Positions 7,638-15,142 of a stretch of DNA of 64,000 nt are shown here, in pieces. The translations under genes were made by a program, and so were the position numbers. This DNA comes from an uncultured Verrucomicrobiae bacterium (lineage in GTDB: Bacteria; Verrucomicrobiota; Verrucomicrobiia; Limisphaerales; UBA1100), in assembly GCA_937775205.1 (NCBI GenBank), contig CALKBX010000002.1:1-64000 (forward strand), in the 5' to 3' direction. The notes under the pieces are model-generated. The model searched no databases. It saw only the letters and a program-made list of their open reading frames with translations, and was not told the origin of the DNA. The stretch's first letter is position 1. Every line of letters starts with the position of its first letter.

Positions 7638-9191
7638 TTAGCGGTAAGTAACTCCATGAAGAATAGCTATATCTTTTAACCTTTCGAAAGCCTTTCTAAT
7701 CTTAATCTTCTGTTTTAATACTTTCTTGCTCCAGTCTTCTATTTCTAAACCATGTTTTGCCCCGATATTGCCACCCGCCAAAGCTGCTTCCAAAAATGAG
7801 GGGTCGCTGCCCAAAGAAAAGAATGTTAAAACGATATCAGCTAAAAAATTACCCATATTCGGGCGCAATTTATAAATTGGTTCCATATTAGCATGCTGAT
7901 TAACTGCGTCAAGATAGGCTCTTATGAACTCAGGTGGACAATCAGAAAAATCCTGATTTTTGGTGGCCCGCACGAAGGTCTCGATGTCTTTTACATATTG
8001 ATTTAATTCGACTTCAGAATCAAAATCAACGTTTGGGATATTATCACGTGCTCTTTCGTACTTCTTTAATTTCCCTATAATGGCATCCTTAAAATTCCCT
8101 TTTGTAATTTTGATGTCTACAAGGTTTTCAGGAAGCCTAGGGAGCGATTCTAATCTTTTAAGCTTGGCTTTCTTTTCCTCGAGTCTAGCTTTCTGGGCTT
8201 CGGTTTCCCCCTTAGCATATAATAATTCCTCTTCTATAATCTTTACGGTTAGGGAAGGCAAAAAATTTTTCGCATACAAATTCCCTTGATCAGCTGACTT
8301 TTGAGCCCATTCTTTTGCAAGGTGTAATTGTGAAAAATCAGCCAACAATGTTGCTAGCCATAACTGAGCTTGTGCATGCCCTTGCAGTGCAGCTTTTTCA
8401 TACCATTCAGCGGCCTTAACGTTATTTACACCTCGCCCATATCCATATTCGTAAAATAGGCCTACTTTTAACTGGGCATTTACATTTCCTTTTTGTGCAA
8501 GTTTTTTGTATAGAAAAAATGCAGGCTCATAATCCTCGGCTTCCTCCAATACTTCTCCGAGTCCAAATTGTGCAATTCCATCTCCTTGGGATGCTAATTT
8601 TATAAGCTCTTTATAGCTTAACTTACTGATTTGCATGTCACCGTTGGTGCGCATCACGAATTGCGAGGCCACGTATACGGAGCAGTTGCCCGGAGCGAAG
8701 ATTTCCAGCCACTTACCCTTTTGCGCGCCGGTGAGGGCGACGTCCGTGCCTTGGGGCAGCTGACCGAGGACGGGGAACGCATCGCCTGCGCCGCCGCGCA
8801 CGTTGAGGCGGTCGGGCTTCACGCTCGCGTAAGTGTGTGGCGAGGGTTTGCCGTCGTTGCCCACGATGGTCACGATGCGTTGGTTGTGAAGAAACTGATG
8901 ATGTACCCACAAGCCGGCATCGAGCGGCACTTGTACACGATACCATTTGCGCGGCTCACCGGCCTTGGGCGCGGCGAGGGTGATTTCCTCGAGGAGGTTC
9001 ACCGGCTCATTTTGGGCAAACCGAAACAAGAGCTGGCTGTGAACTGTGGCCTTGCCGCGCGCGCTGACGCCCGAGTCGATGATGACGCCAATCCCAATGG
9101 AGGTCGGCGGCGCGGGAAGTGTTAATTGAACTGAAGGGGACCCACACCCCACCAAAACCATCCCCGCCATTATCATTACAAAAAACTTCAT
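7638..9191 (-). CDS. SH3b / Sel1-repeat lipoprotein (composite)
   Basis: 517 residues starting at ATG 9191 (lipoprotein signal KFFVMIMAGMVLVGC). Residues about 20-185 contain two bacterial-SH3-like units (SARGKATVHSQLLFRFAQNEPV..., then LNVRGGAGDAFPVLGQLPQGTDVAL...GKWLEIFAP), a fold that binds peptidoglycan or peptides. From about residue 190 come four Sel1-like repeats (GIAQFGLGEVLE, NAQLKVGLFYEYGYGRG..., AQAQLWLATLL), a coiled coil (ETEAQKARLEEKKAKLKRLE) and an unknown helical tail. Base composition changes abruptly near 8635: GC-rich over the SH3 part, AT-rich over the Sel1 part, so the gene looks like a fusion of two sources. Confidence 0.82.
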   Translation of the reverse strand: MKFFVMIMAGMVLVGCGSPSVQLTLPAPPTSIGIGVIIDSGVSARGKATVHSQLLFRFAQNEPVNLLEEITLAAPKAGEPRKWYRVQVPLDAGLWVHHQFLHNQRIVTIVGNDGKPSPHTYASVKPDRLNVRGGAGDAFPVLGQLPQGTDVALTGAQKGKWLEIFAPGNCSVYVASQFVMRTNGDMQISKLSYKELIKLASQGDGIAQFGLGEVLEEAEDYEPAFFLYKKLAQKGNVNAQLKVGLFYEYGYGRGVNNVKAAEWYEKAALQGHAQAQLWLATLLADFSQLHLAKEWAQKSADQGNLYAKNFLPSLTVKIIEEELLYAKGETEAQKARLEEKKAKLKRLESLPRLPENLVDIKITKGNFKDAIIGKLKKYERARDNIPNVDFDSEVELNQYVKDIETFVRATKNQDFSDCPPEFIRAYLDAVNQHANMEPIYKLRPNMGNFLADIVLTFFSLGSDPSFLEAALAGGNIGAKHGLEIEDWSKKVLKQKIKIRKAFERLKDIAILHGVTYR

Positions 9192-9233
9192 TCCCAAAAC
9201 CTCACCACAACAAACAAAAGAAAACAACACTTT

Positions 9234-9263
9234 CCGCCGACATGTTCGGGGGGGGGGTAATTT
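9234..9263 (+). repeat. Second copy of the CCGCCGACATGTTCGGG repeat
   Basis: The 17-base core and the following G-run and TAATTT also occur at 5389-5417, in the same orientation, about 3.85 kb away. Here the G-run is 10 long. It lies between the start of the SH3/Sel1 lipoprotein gene and the end of the membrane protein gene at 9395, in a 200-base stretch with no other feature. Read on either strand it can form a GC-rich hairpin. Confidence 0.6.
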
Positions 9264-9394
9264 GTTTTTGGATTGGGTTGGTTTGGGGATTCACCAACTT
9301 ATGAGCAACTTTTATGGCGTTGGTTGAAGGAAGATTATTACAATTAAATAGAATTAGCCCGGTGATTTGTTGGAGTGGGGGAGTAAATTGAGGT

Positions 9395-9868
9395 TCAATT
9401 CCCTTCATCAAAAACCCCCATTTCACCCGCTATTTTCACGAACGCAATAGCAAGAAGCCTGTATGCTTCAGTGAATAGCTCCGCCGCCATTAGGTTTCTG
9501 TATTGATCTGCTTCTTGAGAAGCTAGGGCTCCCCCTTCCACGCATTCTGTAATCTTTTCGTCCAGGTTATCTACTGCTTGTTTTATCTCTATCGGCCTCA
9601 ATCTTTGATCTTTATGATATAAGACTAATCTTTCGTGTGAATTGATCAATTCTGAAAGTAAATCCTTCTTCTCGATTATTTGGGCGGTCGCATCGGCTGA
9701 AGATTTCATTCTCTGATATGCTGCTTCTTCCTCGCCTTGTTTTTTGAGCGTCCACAAAACTAGTAATATTAGAGCAACGAGCCCTAGAAAAACTAAAAAA
9801 AACTTTCCGCCTTTTGGTCTGGCAACGATAGTGCTCGGTTGGGACTTTGGGCATTTCTCTCTGGGGCC
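9395..9868 (-). pseudogene. Membrane protein with coiled coil, 5'-truncated at the segment edge
   Basis: The visible protein begins around KCPKSQPSTIVARPKGG, has a transmembrane helix (KFFLVFLGLVALILLVLWTL) and a helical, charged tail of about 120 residues ending ...KIAGEMGVFDEGN. No in-frame ATG, GTG or TTG start precedes the membrane helix on the AT-rich side; the frame only finds an ATG after crossing into the antisense of the pseudopilin gene (9937/9946). The simplest reading is that the original 5' end was lost at the boundary near 9865. If it is still translated it would start from the flanking sequence. Confidence 0.5.
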
Positions 9869-10496
9869 GGCCTTTGTGAAGGTGCGCGACAAGGCGCGCG
9901 AATTGCAGTGCCTCAACAATGTCCGCAACCTCGCCATCGCGCACACGATTTATTCCGGCGACCACGACGACCAACTCGTACCCCACGCCGTGCGGCGTCC
10001 GCCGCACAGCGGCGCGTTGGTGCCCGCCGAGGGCATGACTTTCTGGCCAGATCTCCTGCAAAACTACGTGGGGGATGATCGCATTTTTCGTTGCCCGTGC
10101 ATGCACTGTGATTCCGAGCGCGCCATTGGTTATGGCATGAACCTGAAAATTGCAGGAGCATTCCTTGTGCAATCAGAAACTTACGCGCCGCACCATTCAG
10201 AAATCCAATCTCCGATGCGCACCGTCCTATTTGCCGACGCCGCATTCGTGACGCGCGCGACGATGAACCGCCCCATCGGCGAATGGCAGGAGGACGCCTC
10301 CCACCCGTGGGGTTGCTGGACCTTGCGCGCGCCGGCCGATTCACTTTGGCGCTTTGCCCCGTCCCGACTCATGCCCCGCCACCAAGGCCGAGCTAATGCT
10401 GCCTTTGTGGATGGCCACGCCGAGACGCTTACGCCTGCCCAGCTCGGCTACGGACTGCCCCTTGGCCACCCGAAGAACTGGTGGGATCGGCACTAA
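9865..10496 (+). pseudogene. Pseudopilin gene, 3' half (interrupted)
   Basis: Resumes the pilin family pattern at PAFVKVRDKARELQCLNNVRNLAIAHTIYSGDHDDQLVP, equivalent to the PALAKAKEKAR..CLNN continuation expected after the helix in the 5' half at 4959. The C-terminal part has the usual features of this secreted pseudopilin group: a cysteine pair (CPCMHCDSE), and near the end GRANAAFVDGHAETL, the 'H-x9-DG' type motif. The frame is open upstream to 9744 but the sequence before 9865 is not pilin-like. Its stop overlaps by 4 bases the end of the convergent epimerase gene. Confidence 0.7.
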
Positions 10497-11272
10497 TCTT
10501 CCCACCGCTGCCCGGTGATAATTTCTGTGCCATCGGGCCATTGCTCTTGCGGTTCGAAATTGGCAATGGCCTTGGCCAGACCGAGGTCATAGCGCAAGAC
10601 ATCGACCGGCTTGCTGGTGGCGTATAAGATGGCGTGGGATACATCGTCTGCGGCCTCCACACAGCCGGCAAAGAACCGCCCCGCATCGCTGGGGCTGAGG
10701 TAGACATCCTTGAAATTCATGTCGGCCGCGATTTCACGCACCTGATCTTCATCGCGCGGGCACCAGCCCAGTCGCGCCACGATCACGCTTATGTTGTGAT
10801 TCATAGAGTAGCTATAGCCGATGCTCTCGAGAAACATCTTTGTGGCTGCGTACCATCCCTTGGGTGTGGTGAGAGCTTTTTCATCAATCGGCCACGGACC
10901 ATTCAAGCTTCGATGCCAATTGACCTGTCCGCTACTCGGCAGCACGATTCGTCTGACCCCGGACACGCGTGCAGTCTCCATCACATGGTAAAGGCTGTTG
11001 ATGTTAGGGGGGAACAGCTCGCTGGGGACATCGTCCACATCATCCGGAGTGGCGGCAAGATGCACCAGCGTCTCCACGCCGTCCATCGCCTTGGCGAGGG
11101 TTTCTGTGTCGCTGAGGTCAGCCATAAAGGCATTGTCCAGTTCGGGTGTTGGGTGTCGGTCATAACCCTGCACAAGATGTCCACGACTCAGGAGTTCCAG
11201 AACCACCGCCTGTCCAACACGCCCGGCGGAACCGGTGACTAGAACCTTTCTCACTTCAGTAGAATCATTCAT
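10493..11272 (-). CDS. NAD-dependent epimerase/dehydratase (extended SDR)
   Basis: 259 residues. N-terminal Rossmann fold with the nucleotide-binding glycine motif GSAGRVG (KVLVTGSAGRVGQAV) and an acidic residue after the second strand (GYDRH). The SDR catalytic pair appears as YAATK; the upstream serine is in LPSSGQVNW. Such proteins epimerise or reduce sugar nucleotides; the substrate cannot be told from the sequence or neighbours. ATG 11272 is chosen because the Rossmann strand starts eight residues later. Convergent with the pseudopilin fragment. Confidence 0.88.
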   Translation of the reverse strand: MNDSTEVRKVLVTGSAGRVGQAVVLELLSRGHLVQGYDRHPTPELDNAFMADLSDTETLAKAMDGVETLVHLAATPDDVDDVPSELFPPNINSLYHVMETARVSGVRRIVLPSSGQVNWHRSLNGPWPIDEKALTTPKGWYAATKMFLESIGYSYSMNHNISVIVARLGWCPRDEDQVREIAADMNFKDVYLSPSDAGRFFAGCVEAADDVSHAILYATSKPVDVLRYDLGLAKAIANFEPQEQWPDGTEIITGQRWED

Positions 11273-11355
11273 GGGCCGGCAGTATTTCACACCGTCTTTG
11301 ATGAGCCAATTTTTTCCGACTTTGCCTTCTGCTCCCAGCATGTCAGCATAAGGCC

Positions 11356-12279
11356 ATGCAACGCCTTGTTATCATGTTTACTCTTTTGTGTGTCTTCACC
11401 ACGTCCGCCCAACGTAAGCAAGCTTGGCCCGACAAGCTTGAAGGGGCCGAAAAAGCCGTCTACAAAACGATCGGGGAAGTAAAACTGCACCTGCACATTT
11501 TCCGGCCGGTGAAACAAAAAGCGAACGCGCCGGCGATTGTTTTTTTCTTTGGTGGGGGTTGGAAGAGTGGGACACCGAAACAATTCGAGCAGCAATGCCG
11601 CTATCTGGCCAATCGCGGGATGGTGGCGATGACCGCCGAATATCGCATCCGCAATCTGCACGGCACGCTGGCCACCGCCTGCGTTGAGGATGGCAAGAGT
11701 GCCGTGCGCTGGATTCGCGCCAATGCGAAAAAGCTCGGGGTGGACCCCAATCGCATCGCCGCCGGCGGTGGCTCGGCGGGCGGGCATGTGGCCGCCTGTG
11801 TGGGCGTGATCAAAGGCCTTGAGGCCAAGGGCGAGGACAGAAAAATCAGCTCCGTGCCCAACGCCATGGTGCTCTTCAACCCGCCCTGCGTGCTGGCGCC
11901 GGTGCCGGAGAGAAAAGATTTTCTCAACCCGGAAAACATTGCCGGACTGCGCGCGCGCATGGGAGTGCCGCTGGAACAGCTCTCGCCGTGGCATCATGTG
12001 CGGAAAGGTTTGCCGCCTACGCTGGTGTTGCATGGCGAGGCCGATCCAACCGTAAAATTCTGGACTTCTGCCGCGTTTGTAAAAAAAATGAAAGCCGCCG
12101 GCAACGACGCCAAACTGGCGGCTTATCCGGAAGAGCTCCACGGCTTCTTCAACTACGGTCGTCGTAGCAACAAAATGTTTATTGCGACGATGCGTCGTAC
12201 CGATGAATTCCTAGCCGAGCTTGGCTGGCTTCAGGGTCAGCCGTCCATCGAGAAGTTCACCGCCGCCAAGGTCCGGTGA
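11356..12279 (+). CDS. Secreted alpha/beta-hydrolase (acetyl-esterase/BD-FAE type)
   Basis: 307 residues with a signal peptide (QRLVIMFTLLCVFTTSAQ). Alpha/beta-hydrolase fold: oxyanion HGG-like strand FFFGGGWKSGT, nucleophile elbow GGGSAGG (Ser about 136), acid residue in LVLHGEADPTV and histidine in ELHGFF. The arrangement matches carbohydrate acetyl/feruloyl esterases of the BD-FAE group, which remove ester groups from plant or algal polysaccharides. Divergent from the epimerase gene, 83 bases between starts. Its 3' end overlaps the convergent PhoX-like gene by 23 bases. Confidence 0.88.
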   Translation: MQRLVIMFTLLCVFTTSAQRKQAWPDKLEGAEKAVYKTIGEVKLHLHIFRPVKQKANAPAIVFFFGGGWKSGTPKQFEQQCRYLANRGMVAMTAEYRIRNLHGTLATACVEDGKSAVRWIRANAKKLGVDPNRIAAGGGSAGGHVAACVGVIKGLEAKGEDRKISSVPNAMVLFNPPCVLAPVPERKDFLNPENIAGLRARMGVPLEQLSPWHHVRKGLPPTLVLHGEADPTVKFWTSAAFVKKMKAAGNDAKLAAYPEELHGFFNYGRRSNKMFIATMRRTDEFLAELGWLQGQPSIEKFTAAKVR

Positions 12280-13605
12280 TGGCGAGGGTCAATCCCTGAC
12301 GCTGGATGTTCACGAAGAGCGTGGTGCTGTCGGGGGAAAAGGTTGCGCCGGCAAATTCGCTGTTGCTCACGGCGTTGCGGGCGATTTTATAAAAACCACC
12401 CTTCGGCGTGATGCCGGATAGGAACTGCTCGCCCGGGCCGTCCTCGCACAGCACGAGATCACCCCATGGCGCGACCGTGAGATTGTCCGCACGATCAATC
12501 ACCGAGGGGTCATTCGGCTCCGCGTACAGCTCCAGCGTGCTCGTGGCGGGCGTGTGTTTCCAAATTTGGCCGTGCTGTTTTTTGCCGCCACTGGTGCAGA
12601 CAAAAAACACGGCGCCACTGCCCCACCACATGCCCTCGCCCCGCGCAAACTTCGCCGCGCCCTTGGCCTGAGATTGGAGTCGCAGATCGTTCTTGGGCGA
12701 CTCCACTTCATCCAAATCCACCCACGAGACGGCGAGCTTCGCGCCGACCTTCACGAATTGCTCCTTCCAGTTTCGCGTGTCCAACGAAAATGAATCGCGC
12801 ACCACCAGACGCCTGCAACCGCCCGCCCGCGCGAGCTTGCCGGGCGTCTTGGGAATGAACCGATAAATCGCGCTGTCGCCCAAATCTTCCGTTTGATAAA
12901 CGATGCCCGTCTTCGGATCCACCGCCACCGCCTCGTGCCGGAACCGCCCCATCGCCTTCAACGGCACCGCGCGCGCAAGGCTCGGCTGCGTGGTGGCCGG
13001 CACTTCAAAATTATAGCCGTGGTCGCGCATCAACGTGCCGCCCGCGCGATCCGCTGTTTCCTCGCAGGTGATCCAAGCTGTTCCACGGCGTCGGCCCGCC
13101 CGCGCAATTGCGCACCGTGCCCGCGAGGCTGAGAAACTCCCGCACCATGCGCTCCGCGTTTCGTGTCGTACACCACCGTGGTGGTGCCGCCGAGACTGGG
13201 CGGTACTTGCTTGCCCTTGTGCCGCCCGCCGGCGTCATACATTTTCTCGCGAATTTTATCCGTAAGTTTTTTGTTACTTTCGCCAAACGCCCCACCCGAG
13301 CCCGTGATCGCCGGATTCAACTCGTGATTTCGCACCAACACCGTCAACCCGTTCTCCCCCGGGAACGCCGCCATTCCGTCCGCCGCACCGGGAACCTGCA
13401 AACCATCGGCCATTCGCGTGCCCGCTTTGGAAATCACGCGGTACGAAAACCCCTTCGGCAAATCCAGAATCTTTTTTGGATCCGCCCGCAAAGCCCCGTA
13501 CCCCCTTACCGCCCGCGCCCCAGCCGTGCCCGTGAGTAATTGCAACCCCCCAAACCCCGCCGCCAACGCAGCCCCAGTTTTCAAAAAATGTCGTCGTGTG
13601 TTCAT
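12257..13605 (-). CDS. PhoX-type (DUF839) Tat-exported phosphatase, two frameshifts
   Basis: Family: PhoX alkaline phosphatases / DUF839 beta-propellers that bind calcium and iron. The N-terminus has a Tat signal (NTRRHFLKTGAALAAGFGG). The family sequence runs through three frames: 13605 to about 13158 ending VVYDTK; then ERMVREFLSLAGTVRNCAGGPTPW; then, from about 13075, ITCEET...RDHGYNFEVPA to the end (FVNIQRQGLTLAITGPW). Each switch is repaired by removing one base (near 13158 and near 13075), and the total length (3n+2) agrees. The product would be about 448 residues, a normal length. Either two sequence errors or a recently broken gene. Probably last gene of the PSD1/DUF1501 operon, 68 bases after the DUF1501 stop. 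Confidence 0.8.
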
Positions 13606-13673
13606 TTTAAAATTTCAAAGGATCCACAATAAGAAAGATTCATGAAAACCACTGGCATCAGCATGTCGAAAAA

Positions 13674-15128
13674 TCAGGCTAACACGCCTTTCACTACTTT
13701 CCCGTGCACATCGGTCAGCCGATATTTGCGGCCTTGGAAACGGTAGAACAACCGCTCGTGGTCGAAGCCGAGCTGATGCAGAATGGTGGCTTGGAGGTCG
13801 TGCACGTGCACTTTATCTTCGGCGACCTTGAAGCCGAGCTCGTCGCTGGCGCCGTGGGTGATGCCGCCTTTCACGCCGCCGCCGGCCATCCATTGCGTGT
13901 ACACATCCGGATAATGATCGCGCCCGAGCACTTTGCTTTTTGAGGTGCGGCCTTCGCGGAAGGGCGTGCGGCCGAACTCGCCGCCCCAAACGATGAGCGT
14001 TTCGTCGAGGAGCCCGCGCTGCTTGAGGTCGCGAATGAGTGCGGCCACGGGTTTATCCATCGTCTTGCATTTATTGCGCAACCCGCTGCCGAGGCCGGTG
14101 GCAGCCCCAGTGCCGTGGAAATCCCAGCCCCAATCGAAGAGATGCACAAAGCGCACGCCCTTTTCCACGAGCCGCCGCGCGAGCAAAATGTTGTTGGCCA
14201 AACTCCCCGCGCCGGGCTTGGCGTCGTAAGCATCGAGGATGTGCTTCGGCTCCTTGGAAATATCCATCACCTCCGGCACGCTCGCCTGCATGCGAAACGC
14301 CATCTCGTATTGCGCGATGCGCGTGAGCGTCTCGGGGCTGCCGAGTTCAGCAGCTTGAATGCGATTCAAATCATTGAGAGCATCGAGGCTCTTGCGGCGC
14401 AGCTCGCGGCTCATTCCTTTGGGATTGGAAACGTACAGAACGGGATCGCCCTTCGAGCGGCACTGCACGCCCTGAAACACGCTCGGCAAAAATCCGTTGC
14501 CAAAAGAATTCTTGCCGCCATTGGGCTGCACACCGCTTGAAATCAGCGCCACGAATCCGGGCAAGTTTTGGTTTTCACTGCCCAGTCCGTAAGTCACCCA
14601 TGACCCCATACTCGGCCGGCCCTCGCGCGCGCTGCCGGTGTACAGCAGCAGCTCCGCGGGCGCGTGATTAAACTGGTCCGTCGTCATCGACTTGATGAAC
14701 GCGATGTCGTCCGCCTGTTTCGCCAGCTCCGGCAGCGCGTCGCTGAGCCACGCACCGCTTTGGCCGTGCTTTGCGAACTTGTGCGGCGTGCCCATCAGCT
14801 TCGGCACGCCCGAGGTGAAGGCAAACCGCCGCCCCTTCAAAAATTCATCCGGACAATTCTGCCCCTCGCGCTTCACCAGTTCCGGTTTGTAATCAAACAA
14901 ATCCAATCCCGGAGGCGAACCGGTCATGTGCAAATAAATCACACTCTTCGCCTTGGGCGCAAAGTGCGGCTTGCGCGCGCGCAACGGCTGCGAAGGGTCA
15001 AACGCTACATTGGCTGACGCGTTGCCGCCGCCCAACGAAGCCATCGCCGCCGCGCCCAACCCCATGCTCGCCTCGCCCAAAAATTGCCGCCGCGTGCGGT
15101 GTTGCAGTTGTTCGTGTTGCAAGTTCAT
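13674..15128 (-). CDS. DUF1501 protein, Tat-exported
   Basis: 484 residues. Tat signal RTRRQFLGEASMGLGAAAMA, then the DUF1501 (sulfatase/alkaline-phosphatase-like) fold: FAPKAKSVIYLHMTGSPPGLDLFDYKPEL, SMTTDQFNHAPAELLLYTG, GRPSMGSWVTYGLG, and the C-terminal LIVWGGEFGRTPF...GRDHYPDVYTQWMAGGG. DUF1501 genes nearly always accompany a DUF1549/DUF1553 gene in planctomycetes and verrucomicrobia; the function of the pair is not established but export and cytochrome-like partners suggest work on the outside of the cytoplasmic membrane. Starts 14 bases after the PSD1 gene at 15143. Confidence 0.92.
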   Translation of the reverse strand: MNLQHEQLQHRTRRQFLGEASMGLGAAAMASLGGGNASANVAFDPSQPLRARKPHFAPKAKSVIYLHMTGSPPGLDLFDYKPELVKREGQNCPDEFLKGRRFAFTSGVPKLMGTPHKFAKHGQSGAWLSDALPELAKQADDIAFIKSMTTDQFNHAPAELLLYTGSAREGRPSMGSWVTYGLGSENQNLPGFVALISSGVQPNGGKNSFGNGFLPSVFQGVQCRSKGDPVLYVSNPKGMSRELRRKSLDALNDLNRIQAAELGSPETLTRIAQYEMAFRMQASVPEVMDISKEPKHILDAYDAKPGAGSLANNILLARRLVEKGVRFVHLFDWGWDFHGTGAATGLGSGLRNKCKTMDKPVAALIRDLKQRGLLDETLIVWGGEFGRTPFREGRTSKSKVLGRDHYPDVYTQWMAGGGVKGGITHGASDELGFKVAEDKVHVHDLQATILHQLGFDHERLFYRFQGRKYRLTDVHGKVVKGVLA

Positions 15129-15142
15129 CGTTCGGTTTTAGT

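Larger units (their letters stand above)
5071..9864. mobile_element. AT-rich inserted segment (about 4.8 kb) splitting a pseudopilin gene
   Basis: Boundaries are inferred from the pseudopilin reading frame: left half ends at ATTGG (5067-5071) and right half resumes at GGCCGGCC (9865). Joining ATT-GG to the GCCGGCC on the right restores MLSIGPAFVKVRDKAR in frame. The interior is AT-richer than both flanks (except 8640-9190), carries small lipoprotein and Sel1 genes unlike the surrounding gene set, and begins with a serine-recombinase fragment. The genes at both ends point inward and lack their 5' ends. No long terminal inverted repeats were seen; short similarity at the ends is limited to CTCTC...TGG. 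It could be an integrated element, a deletion remnant of a larger one, or an assembly artefact. Confidence 0.55.

Noticed and set aside
9202-9426. A 74-codon minus-strand frame downstream of the truncated membrane protein
   Set aside because: It overlaps the G-run repeat, has no recognisable feature, and overlaps the end of the membrane protein gene in another frame.
9744-9864. N-terminal extension of the pseudopilin 3' half
   Set aside because: The frame is open but the residues are not pilin-like, carry no leader, and are antisense to the membrane protein's transmembrane helix.
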